This document shows positions 7,835 through 14,788 of a stretch of 64,000 nucleotides of DNA, in pieces. This stretch comes from Desulfosporosinus fructosivorans (GTDB taxonomy: Bacteria; Bacillota; Desulfitobacteriia; Desulfitobacteriales; Desulfitobacteriaceae). The notes beneath the pieces are model-generated. The model had not been told where the DNA came from, did no database searches, and was given only the letters and a program-made list of their open reading frames with translations. Each line of letters starts with the position of its first letter. Position 1 is the stretch's first letter. A program made the position numbers and the translations under genes. Where the stretch lies: positions 248,001 to 312,000 of the forward strand of contig NZ_SPQQ01000004.1 in NCBI RefSeq assembly GCF_004766045.1, given 5' to 3'.

Positions 7835-8263
7835 TCACAGCTTTGAATTCCAATACTCTACAAAAGATTTATACCCTCGCATATCGGCAAAGTATGCTAC
7901 TAGTTGCTCGCCTTTAAGCTTATATGAACTGACAAACTCAACATCATCACGACACGCTTTTTTTAATCGATGGTTGCCATCGATTATTTCAAACACTCCC
8001 GGTCGTATTTCCACCTGAAGTATAGGCCTGGTAATATCCACCTTTGGCAAATGATCCTCGTTTACCGAACCACGATTATGTGTCTTAAACCACTCGGTAA
8101 CCTTGATCAACTCTGTTTCAGCCTCAAGCTTCCCTGCCGTGATTTGTTCCAGGATCTTTGAAATATTAAAGTTGAAAATTCCATTTGGATATATTTCATC
8201 GCCAACACTAGTTGGAATTGGCATATAATTTTTATTAAGTTTGAGCTTTCTGCTTTTATTCAT
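7835..8263 (-). CDS. ParB-like domain protein
   Basis: A 142-residue protein. Its clearest motif is FEIIDGNHRLKKA (residues 91-103), the DGNHR signature of the ParB/Srx-like nucleotide-binding fold found in partition proteins, sulfiredoxin-like proteins and small phage-borne nucleases. The N-terminus is lysine-rich. The ATG at 8263 has GAGAGG 10 bp upstream; a TTG at 8272 would add three residues. It has no helix-turn-helix of a true partition ParB, so centromere binding is unlikely. It is last in the order sigma-4-like protein, TnsA-like nuclease, ParB-like protein, all leftward within the islet, and may belong to that group. Function unknown. Confidence 0.6.
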   Translation of the reverse strand: MNKSRKLKLNKNYMPIPTSVGDEIYPNGIFNFNISKILEQITAGKLEAETELIKVTEWFKTHNRGSVNEDHLPKVDITRPILQVEIRPGVFEIIDGNHRLKKACRDDVEFVSSYKLKGEQLVAYFADMRGYKSFVEYWNSKL

Positions 8264-8418
8264 CCTCAACAAGCCTCTCGCATTCAGACCGGTTTATTTA
8301 CAGTTACCTTCGAGTATGACAATTGGATTCAGTCCCGCTCCGTACCCACTTGTTTGTCTTCCTAGGTATGAAATTTCTCCTCCACTTAGAGTTTGGGTAT
8401 CTTTTGACACACTTAAGT

Positions 8419-8955
8419 CTAACTTCTCAAAGCAATAACGAAAGGGTCTTGTCGGTAAATCCAGTTGTTCTTTGCAACAATACTTGCTATATCTCTGTAG
8501 CCGATGATATGTTTGGTCTTTAATATTGATAATCCTCGCCATAGAATTGGTCCTTTTTTTAACCTCTGAAACAATTCTTCTTCGAAAACTTTGTTATATT
8601 CATATGTAATAAATTCTTTCATTGAAGTTCCACCGTCAGTAACTAATATACCATATCCATTTTCCTCACAATACCTTTTCAAGTTATTGTATTTTTGAAG
8701 ATTCAATTCTAAAACCATATGAAATCTCGGTTTTACTTCTATAACTGCGCCTCTTCCGTCTTCTAATACGAAAAAAATGTCTGGAATATAGTTTCTTTGT
8801 TTGAAATAGTAATACGGAATTTTGAATGGTTGTACGTTAAAGAAAACTACTTTTTGGCTGTTTTCTAATATTGTTAATATTTCTCTTTCCATTTGAGACT
8901 CATACTGAATTCTTCTATCCATCTTACTGCTGTAGAAGTCTCCGCTAATAGACAA
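8419..8955 (-). CDS. TnsA-like PD-(D/E)xK endonuclease
   Basis: A 178-residue protein resembling the N-terminal nuclease domain of TnsA. Key residues are YESQMERE (Glu19, Glu23), RNYIPDIFFV (Asp59) and AVIEVKPRF (Glu73, Lys75), i.e. the E...PD...ExK active site. TnsA cuts the 5' ends of a transposon, but no TnsB, TnsC or other transposase subunit is present, so it probably acts in another context. The family-like N-terminus (SISGDFYSSKMDRRIQYES) begins with TTG at 8955 and lies inside the 3' end of the upstream gene (82-bp overlap). Either the genes are tightly coupled or an ancestral fusion has been split by a frameshift. Confidence 0.7.
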   Translation of the reverse strand: MSISGDFYSSKMDRRIQYESQMEREILTILENSQKVVFFNVQPFKIPYYYFKQRNYIPDIFFVLEDGRGAVIEVKPRFHMVLELNLQKYNNLKRYCEENGYGILVTDGGTSMKEFITYEYNKVFEEELFQRLKKGPILWRGLSILKTKHIIGYRDIASIVAKNNWIYRQDPFVIALRS

Positions 8956-10034
8956 CTCATTATATCAACGTTTACTTCTCTTACTGGCATAATATTTAAA
9001 TAATCTTTCTCCGTTAAGATACTAACATTTTCAAACCAATGAATCCGGTTTCCTATTCTAGTATCAAATGATCTGTTTTTCTTTCGGATTTTATTATTAT
9101 CTAGAAGCCTTCTGTTTAATTCATCAATAAAATTCTCATAGCTATCTTGAATACCGTTCTCATATTGCTTTCCAATAATTAGCTCAGTAAGCAATTTAAT
9201 AAGTACTTGAGTATTGGTAGATTGAAACCCATAATATAAGAGCAAAATAAATCTTTTTTCAAAATCGCTATCATCTGGTCTTAAAAAATAATTAATTATT
9301 AATTTCAAGTCAATTAGTTCTCTATTGCTATTTTCTCTGAATGCTTTAGTTAGTCGACAATTTTCAATATTTACAATTTGGCGTACTCTTTCCCTACTCA
9401 AGCCATATTTTGATGCAATAATTTCTAAGATAACCCTTTTATCTCCATAAAAATTAAAACGCATTTTTAAGATTTCATTATTTCTTTGGCTTTTCTTGAT
9501 CCCGTTTATTCCTTCAATTAATAACTCCATAAACTGATTAGCCAAAGCAGAATATTCTTCCTTAAGTTCCTCACTTAATTCAATCTCTAGGCTACAGTAT
9601 TGGTCAATTTCTTTGTTGGTTAGATTGAATAACAATTTATATTGAGCCCTTAATTCTTCTACTTCATCGCTAACCTCAGTATCCGAAGTACCTTCTTGTA
9701 ATGTGTATTCAGTCCTGATGACAGAATCCATTTGCACTTTCAGCATTTCTTGCCGCCTGAGTTCCTTTTCTTGCTTTCGCTGTATCTTAAGCAGTTCTCG
9801 ACGCTTGCGTTCTTGTGCTCGTATCATCTCAATCTGCTCTAGTCGCTTGGTTTCACCTTCTTGCTTTCTTTGCATCTCTAGTCGTTCACGGCGTCCGCGT
9901 TCTTCCTCTTGCTTTCTTTGCATCTCCAGCAGTTCTCGGCTTCTGAATTCTTCTTGCTTGCTCTGTATCTCTAGCTGTTCTTGGCGTCTGCGTTTCTTTC
10001 CGAAAAATAAATTAATGAAACTGAATAGAGCCAT
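8874..10034 (-). CDS. Coiled-coil protein with sigma-70 region-4-like HTH
   Basis: About 386 residues. A hydrophobic start (MALFSFINLFFGKKRRR) is followed by a highly charged coiled coil (about residues 17-105) built from repeats such as EMQRKQEEERGRRERL. A helix-turn-helix like sigma-70 region 4 lies at about 189-234 (IIASKYGLSRERVRQIV). The C-terminal half is helical with no recognised domain. Sigma region 4 binds -35 DNA, so this may be a DNA-tethered scaffold or regulator. I chose ATG 10034 because GGGGG lies just upstream and the MALF start resembles similar small-domain proteins; a GTG at 10082 is possible. Its 3' end overlaps the TnsA-like gene. I know no characterised homologue. Confidence 0.65.
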   Translation of the reverse strand: MALFSFINLFFGKKRRRQEQLEIQSKQEEFRSRELLEMQRKQEEERGRRERLEMQRKQEGETKRLEQIEMIRAQERKRRELLKIQRKQEKELRRQEMLKVQMDSVIRTEYTLQEGTSDTEVSDEVEELRAQYKLLFNLTNKEIDQYCSLEIELSEELKEEYSALANQFMELLIEGINGIKKSQRNNEILKMRFNFYGDKRVILEIIASKYGLSRERVRQIVNIENCRLTKAFRENSNRELIDLKLIINYFLRPDDSDFEKRFILLLYYGFQSTNTQVLIKLLTELIIGKQYENGIQDSYENFIDELNRRLLDNNKIRKKNRSFDTRIGNRIHWFENVSILTEKDYLNIMPVREVNVDIMSCLLAETSTAVRWIEEFSMSLKWKEKY

Positions 10035-10201
10035 ATCCTGCCCCCACATATATTTCTCAAACTTTATTCCTTCTAATTGCACAAAAACTTGTACCTTGTT
10101 TTATTATTACATATAGATGCCAAAAATCCTTTAATAGCCTCAAATAATTTACCTTTCATGGAAAATATTATTATAAACCTGCATTACAAGCGTAATGACT
10201 C

Positions 10202-10659
10202 TTAAGTGCCCAAACAGCACATGCAGATCAAGCTGATCTTTGTCCCCTCTTCGTGATATGCGCCTAAGCATTCCGGGAGGGCCCTGCCATCCTTTTGCCA
10301 ATGGATTTTATAAGTTTTCCCTCGGGTGGAAACATAGAGTTCGCCGCCCGACGCTACTACCGCCCCGGCTACCACGCGCAGGCCATTCCCCAGCGCTCCT
10401 CTGGTGGGCAATCTTAAATACTTAGAGGATCTGAGGGGCCTGTTGATGGAAAACAGTTCGGGATCCAGGCCGCTACCATGATCCTTGACATAAAAAAACT
10501 CCCCCCCATAACCAATTTCACAATCTCCGCCTAGACCTAGGGCATTGTCCACCAGTTCCTTGCAAACAACATGGATAATTTGCTTTTAGGCACCCCTGCC
10601 TTTTGGGGCAGTGTCTCCATATTTCTGAACAATTTCCAGTCTTCCCGTTCAAATAGCAT
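10202..10659 (-). pseudogene. Frameshifted GHKL-type ATP-binding protein fragment
   Basis: Reverse-strand reading gives MLFEREDWKLFRNMETL and PQKAGVP, then after a one-base shift near 10585 VVCKELVDNALGLGG, VKDHGSGLDPELFS, LRLPTRGALGNGLRVV and AGAVVASGGELYVSTR. These are the N, G1 and lid motifs of a GHKL ATPase (HSP90/MutL/gyrase fold) from a family of long ATP-binding proteins found in mobile islands. The fragment ends abruptly after GTKISLI, so both a frameshift and a truncation have destroyed the gene. It is likely a relic of former islet cargo. Confidence 0.65.
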
Positions 10660-10872
10660 GCTCTAAATTCATTCCTTCTCAAAGAAATTACTGGAATATA
10701 ATATGTTCAGGCTTCGAAAAAGGTCAGACAACTTGGCAAATTACTCTGAAGCAATCCGTCCACTTGTCATGAAAGTGAAAGGAGCTGCCTTTTCATGAAT
10801 GTCCTCAGACATCATTATAAGACAGCCCCCAATAATCTGTACTAAATTCCAATACTGCTTACAATTTGCCTC

Positions 10873-11079
10873 CTATAACAGCCAGCTGTAGTCCTGCCTG
10901 CAGTCTGCCACAACGTCCACGCAGACATTTTCCCCTTTTATTTGGTAAATCAGCAAGTATCGCTTTGCCATTAGAAGCTTAAGATATTTGCCTGCCGGTA
11001 CCAGCGGATCGGAAAGCCAAGAGTTCCGCTCCGAAAATTCCTCCAGAAATTTTGCCTTCGCGCTGAACGTAAGAGACAA
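10873..11079 (-). pseudogene. Truncated RelE/ParE-type toxin gene
   Basis: The 68-residue frame ends ERNSWLSDPLVPAGKYLK, LLMAKRYLLIYQIKG, VVADCRQDYSWLL, which is the C-terminal two-thirds of ParE/RelE plasmid-stabilisation toxins. The first 35 to 40 residues of the family are missing: the sequence upstream instead encodes, on the other strand, a scrap of an integrase. No antitoxin gene is adjacent. I read it as a 5'-truncated toxin relic. Confidence 0.6.
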
Positions 11080-11080
11080 A

Positions 11081-11194
11081 AAAATACCGAAGACTCGTTT
11101 GCACTTTCTTCGGCATTATCATGCGACATGGCTGTATGAAAATGATGTACAAGACCAATCGAAAAATCATCGAGCTCCAACAAGAAGAAAGTAG
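11081..11194 (+). pseudogene. Remnant of a tyrosine recombinase (integrase)
   Basis: In the plus frame this stretch encodes TRLHFLRHYHATWLYENDV, the conserved HxLRHxHAT box of phage-type integrases carrying a catalytic arginine and histidine. The frame then runs into unrelated residues and stops without the GH and final tyrosine motifs. It lies 130 bp from the intact tRNA-Pro, exactly where the integrase of such an element would sit. The element has therefore lost its own integrase. Confidence 0.6.
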
Positions 11195-11245
11195 ATAGAA
11201 CTAAGAGCAGAATACGAAAATAGACCATTTATTATGGTCTATTTT

Positions 11246-11284
11246 TTTGGTCGGCATTTGGTCGGCATTTAGTCAACATTTGGG
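11246..11284 (+). repeat. TTTGGTCGGCA direct repeats at islet right end
   Basis: Two exact copies of TTTGGTCGGCA and a degenerate third (TTTAGTCAACA) in tandem, about 45 bp inside the tRNA-proximal attachment site. They match the array at 5606-5645 in sequence and orientation. Confidence 0.8.
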
Positions 11285-11323
11285 GTTTGACCCGCCTACC
11301 TTAAAAGGCTGAAAGCCTTGATA

Positions 11324-11375
11324 TTACTGGTCGGAGCGGCGAGATTCGAACTCACGGCCTCTACCACCCCAAGGT
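11324..11375 (-). repeat. Attachment-site repeat within tRNA-Pro
   Basis: The tRNA-proximal copy of the 52-bp direct repeat shared with 5419-5470. It includes 48 bases of the tRNA plus four bases beyond the CCA end. Confidence 0.88.
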
Positions 11376-11404
11376 AGCGCTCTGCCAAACTGAGCCACGC
11401 CCCG
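11328..11404 (-). tRNA. tRNA-Pro (anticodon GGG)
   Basis: 77 nt folding as a standard cloverleaf: acceptor CGGGGCG / CGCTCCG, D stem GCTC/GAGC, anticodon stem CTACC/GGTAG with loop TTGGGGT (anticodon GGG, reading CCC and CCU), T stem GTGAG/CTCGC with loop TTCGAAT, and an encoded CCA end. It is intact and serves as the insertion site of the islet to its left, which supplies its present 3' half. Confidence 0.95.
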
Positions 11405-11464
11405 ACTTACTCCCTCACGAAGAAGGCTTTTAAAGGATATCATATTAGGGCCAACAACGCAACC

Positions 11465-11938
11465 CTATGTTTGGCCAATTACTTCAATCTTTCTTACCCC
11501 ATCAATTTCCCCAAGCCCTGACAAAAGATTTTCTGGGGTATCTGCCATTCCCGCGGTTTCCAGGGAAACCGAGACATTGGCAATGCCTTGCAATGGAATC
11601 CCTTGATTAATGGTTAAGACGTTGCCTTTGACCGAAGCAATAAAATTAAGAACATGAGAGAGTACTCCTGCTTTGTTCTCAAGGATCAAGGAAATCGTAA
11701 TAATCTTTTCTCGGCTCGCCTCGTAAAAAGGAAACACGCCATCCTTATACTTATAATAAGCGCTTCTGCTCAGCCCTACCCGTTCCACCGCGTCGTTGAT
11801 CGTATATACATCTCCTTTAACAAGGAGTTCCTTTGCTTTTGCGGTCTTCAATATGGCTTCCGGCAAAATATTTTTACTGACGATCAAAAAATCATTTGTC
11901 TTGCCAACCACCAAATCGCCCCTATCTATCTCAGCCAT
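11465..11938 (-). CDS. pheB: ACT-domain protein, PheB/UPF0735 family
   Basis: A 157-residue protein. The N-terminal half holds a small helix-turn-helix-like region (INDAVERVGLSRSAYYKYKD, residues 48-67), and the C-terminal half is an ACT domain (KIITISLILENKAGVLSHVL, about 78-97) of the kind that binds amino acids. The family is often annotated PheB and sits near threonine, homoserine or phenylalanine genes. Here it overlaps the end of the glcF-like gene by 8 bp, so it is probably cotranscribed with the oxidase genes. Its ligand and target are not evident. Confidence 0.85.
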   Translation of the reverse strand: MAEIDRGDLVVGKTNDFLIVSKNILPEAILKTAKAKELLVKGDVYTINDAVERVGLSRSAYYKYKDGVFPFYEASREKIITISLILENKAGVLSHVLNFIASVKGNVLTINQGIPLQGIANVSVSLETAGMADTPENLLSGLGEIDGVRKIEVIGQT

Positions 11939-13283
11939 TATTACTTATAATCTTCTGACATATTATAAGCTGGTTTGTGTGAGTTTGGCAAGAGAACACT
12001 TGTTTACCACTGAGACACATGTTGGATGTAAGTCCCCCTTCCAAGGTTGAACTAAACTCCATTCCTAAAACCTGACTAATGTGCATTACTTCAAAATAGC
12101 CGCTTTGCTGTTTCCCTTTTGCCAACTGCATCAAACAGGCGGGACACTCTGTCACAACGACATCGACGTCCGTGCCTTTGATGTTCTTGACCTTTTCGGC
12201 TAAAATATTTTGGGCAGTTTCCGGAAAATCAAGATAAAATGTACCGGCCCCGCCACAACATTTGTCCGCCTGAGGCATTTCCACATACTCCGCTACTCGT
12301 TTTAATAGTTCTCTCGGCTGTTTCTTGATCCCTTGTCCCCGCACAAGATGACATGGATCGTGATAAGTGACTTTCAAAGCGCTCTTGCGGTTTGGCTGAT
12401 AGTCGATTTCATAAAGATATTCACTTAATCCCATCACCTTTTGACTAAACTCCTGCGCTCTTTCAGCCCACTGGGGATCAGCGGCTAGACGATGTCCATA
12501 CTCTTTCAGGGAACTCCCACAACTGGCACAATCCGTAATGATTCGATCCACATTCGCAAAAGAGACAATATTTTTCTTGGCCAAAGTGTAGGCTTGATTT
12601 GCCATACCATGGACCAACTGGGGCATTCCGCAGCAGACACTCTCAGAGGTGATGACCTCAGCCGTCTTGTTCAGCAACTTCATTGTCGCCTGGGATGCCG
12701 CTGGGAAGAACATCTTCATCGCGCACCCCTGGAAATAGGCAATTCTAGCGTGATGCGGCATTTTGGGGCGTGTTAGTTCCGGAAAGGAAGGGAAGGCAGC
12801 AGGACCCATAGCCATTTCCTGAAAGTGGTTTTTTGTGTGTTCAATCGGCACTACGCTCCGCAGCAGTCCGTTTAATCCAGCTTTCCGGCTTAATTTCAAA
12901 GTCCCAGCCGTCAGTCTGATGAGCACATTGTTTCCAAGGAGCACTGCAATAAATTGGTGCTTAATCCGTCGTCCCAACTTCTCAGCTGTGTATTGCCGAG
13001 CCTCAATCATAACCTCATCCGTTTTGACTTTGCTCGGGCAATTCTCCGTGCAAGCCTTGCACAATAAGCAAAATTCAAAGGCAGTTACGATCTTAGAATC
13101 GGCGGTTATTCCACCCTCAATCATGGCTCTAACCGTGGCGAGCTTGCCTCTGGCTACTGCCGTTTCCCTGTGATTATCAGCATAAACAGGACAAACGCTC
13201 AAACAGGCACCACAGCGATCACACTGGTTAACTATTGCTTGGATCTTATCAAGTGAACTAGCCGCATTCCTTTTCACAAGCAT
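11931..13283 (-). CDS. glcF: Glycolate oxidase-type iron-sulfur subunit
   Basis: A 450-residue Fe-S oxidoreductase. Two ferredoxin motifs near the N-terminus (CDRCGACLSVCP and CLLCKACTENCP) bind 4Fe-4S clusters. Two CCG domains follow, with CCGMPQLVHG, CASCGSS, CCGGAG and ECPACLMQL. This is the electron-accepting partner of a GlcD-type flavoprotein, passing electrons from 2-hydroxyacids to the quinone pool or another carrier. It lies directly after the flavoprotein gene (10-bp gap). About 30 residues at the C-terminus look unlike the family and run into the next gene, possibly a late frame change. Confidence 0.85.
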   Translation of the reverse strand: MLVKRNAASSLDKIQAIVNQCDRCGACLSVCPVYADNHRETAVARGKLATVRAMIEGGITADSKIVTAFEFCLLCKACTENCPSKVKTDEVMIEARQYTAEKLGRRIKHQFIAVLLGNNVLIRLTAGTLKLSRKAGLNGLLRSVVPIEHTKNHFQEMAMGPAAFPSFPELTRPKMPHHARIAYFQGCAMKMFFPAASQATMKLLNKTAEVITSESVCCGMPQLVHGMANQAYTLAKKNIVSFANVDRIITDCASCGSSLKEYGHRLAADPQWAERAQEFSQKVMGLSEYLYEIDYQPNRKSALKVTYHDPCHLVRGQGIKKQPRELLKRVAEYVEMPQADKCCGGAGTFYLDFPETAQNILAEKVKNIKGTDVDVVVTECPACLMQLAKGKQQSGYFEVMHISQVLGMEFSSTLEGGLTSNMCLSGKQVFSCQTHTNQLIICQKIISNNG

Positions 13284-13293
13284 CCATCCATTC

Positions 13294-14682
13294 TCAGAAG
13301 ATCTTTCCGGGGTTAAGTATCCCTGACGGATCTAGGGCTTTTTTGATGCTACGGATCGTTGCCACACCCGTTTCTCCCAAAGCATCTGTAATATATTCTT
13401 TTTTTGTAATCCCGATCCCATGTTCGCCGGACAGCGTACCGCCCACAGCCAAGGCTGCTCTAAATATTTCGCCAACCGCTAGGTCCACTTTTTCCTTTTC
13501 CCCTGGAAGGCTCAAGTCTACAAGAAGGGAAGGGTGTAAGTTCCCATCCCCAGCATGACCATAAATAGCCATTTGCAAATCATATTTTACCGCAATTGCC
13601 CGCAATCGTTTTACAATTTCCGGCAATGCATTGCGTGGTACGGATATATCTTCGGCTATTCGATTCGGAGCAAGAGCCGCAACTGCTGAACTCAAGCCTC
13701 TCCTCAAACTCCAAAGTTCGGTTTCTTCCTCTTGGGTCATAGCAATCCGAAATTGTATAGAGCCGTACTCTGCGCATATTTTCTGGACTCCCCCGGTTTG
13801 TTCCTCTAAACTTGTCTCGCTGTCCCCATCAAACTCAAAGATGATGCCAGCCTTGACGTTGGGATCAAGGCTAAAATTTCCAAATTTAGCCACAGCCTGA
13901 AGACTGATCTGATCCATGAGTTCCGCGGCTACCGGAATGGTACCCGATTTAATTGCTCGGCTCACCGCTGCACAGGCTCCCTCTAAAGAATCAAATAGAA
14001 CCTGGACCGTTCGCCACCTTTTCGGCATAGGGATCAGCTTCAAAATCGCCTGAGTGATGACTCCCAAGGTGCCTTCCGAGCCCACGAACAACCGGGTCAA
14101 GTCATAACCAGTCACATTTTTAATCATCTTACCTCCGGTTTGGAGCACACTCCCGTCAGCCAAAACGACCTCAAGTCCCATCACATAATTCCCGGTTACT
14201 CCATATTTAACGGCCCTCGGCCCGCCAGCATTTTCCGCAATATTTCCCCCGATCGTGGAATGTTTCAGGCTGGAAGGATCAGGTGGATAAAACAACCCCC
14301 GTTGAGCGCAATACAGATAGATATCCTGAGTCTTAACCCCTGGTTCAACCGTAATTGTCAAGTTTTCGCCATCAAACTCAAGAATCTTATTCATCTCATC
14401 GAGACACAACACGAGACCACCATTGACCGGGACACTTCCTCCGGTACGCCCACTGCCCAGCCCCCTGGCCACAACGGGTATTCGGTAAATATTAGCAAGT
14501 TCCATAATTCTGGCTACTTCTTGCGTCGAATGAGGTTTCATCACCAAATCCGGCTTAGTTGCCGGAATCAGCGGTAAGAACGAAGCGTCATAAGAGTAAG
14601 TAAATAGGTCTAGATCTTCAATTAAGATGTTGTTTGGTCCTACGATTTGGGAAAACTCGTCTATAACTTTCTTGTCCATCAT
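13294..14682 (-). CDS. glcD: FAD-linked 2-hydroxyacid oxidase, GlcD type
   Basis: A 462-residue FAD-binding type 4 oxidase. The FAD domain shows VVARGLGSGRTGGSVP, TVEPGVKTQDIY and GGNIAENAGGPRAVKYGVTG (about 70-165), and the C-terminal cap ends with GTLSGEHGIGITKKEY. The family oxidises D-lactate, glycolate or D-2-hydroxyglutarate. With GlcF it would form a two-subunit dehydrogenase. Given the glutaconyl-CoA genes in the same block, 2-hydroxyglutarate is an attractive substrate, but sequence alone cannot separate it from lactate or glycolate. The start has a GGGGAGAG ribosome site; a second ATG follows immediately. Confidence 0.85.
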   Translation of the reverse strand: MMDKKVIDEFSQIVGPNNILIEDLDLFTYSYDASFLPLIPATKPDLVMKPHSTQEVARIMELANIYRIPVVARGLGSGRTGGSVPVNGGLVLCLDEMNKILEFDGENLTITVEPGVKTQDIYLYCAQRGLFYPPDPSSLKHSTIGGNIAENAGGPRAVKYGVTGNYVMGLEVVLADGSVLQTGGKMIKNVTGYDLTRLFVGSEGTLGVITQAILKLIPMPKRWRTVQVLFDSLEGACAAVSRAIKSGTIPVAAELMDQISLQAVAKFGNFSLDPNVKAGIIFEFDGDSETSLEEQTGGVQKICAEYGSIQFRIAMTQEEETELWSLRRGLSSAVAALAPNRIAEDISVPRNALPEIVKRLRAIAVKYDLQMAIYGHAGDGNLHPSLLVDLSLPGEKEKVDLAVGEIFRAALAVGGTLSGEHGIGITKKEYITDALGETGVATIRSIKKALDPSGILNPGKIF

Positions 14683-14758
14683 GTTCTCTCCCCTGGGCTC
14701 TCCCGTAGCTTAGCAAAAACTTCAGTCATGTCTAAGCACCCTAGTAATAACAAATTTC

Positions 14759-14786
14759 ATATTGATATTGATATTGATATTGATAT
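14759..14786. repeat. ATTGAT microsatellite
   Basis: A hexamer ATTGAT/TATTGA repeated about four and a half times in the gap between the acyl-CoA synthetase stop and the glcD start. Such tracts can change length by slippage, altering intergenic spacing. Confidence 0.85.
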
Positions 14787-14788
14787 TA

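Noticed and set aside
8294..8542. An 82-residue gene overlapping the TnsA-like nuclease
   Set aside because: It overlaps the better-supported nuclease frame by over 120 bp and shows no known motif.
8419..8955. A Tn7-like transposon
   Set aside because: No TnsB, TnsC, TnsD or end repeats are present around the TnsA-like gene.
10682..10800. A short plus-strand frame opening with MFRLRKRSDNL
   Set aside because: Only about 31 codons, no ribosome site and no identifiable family; possibly another gene scrap but not supportable.
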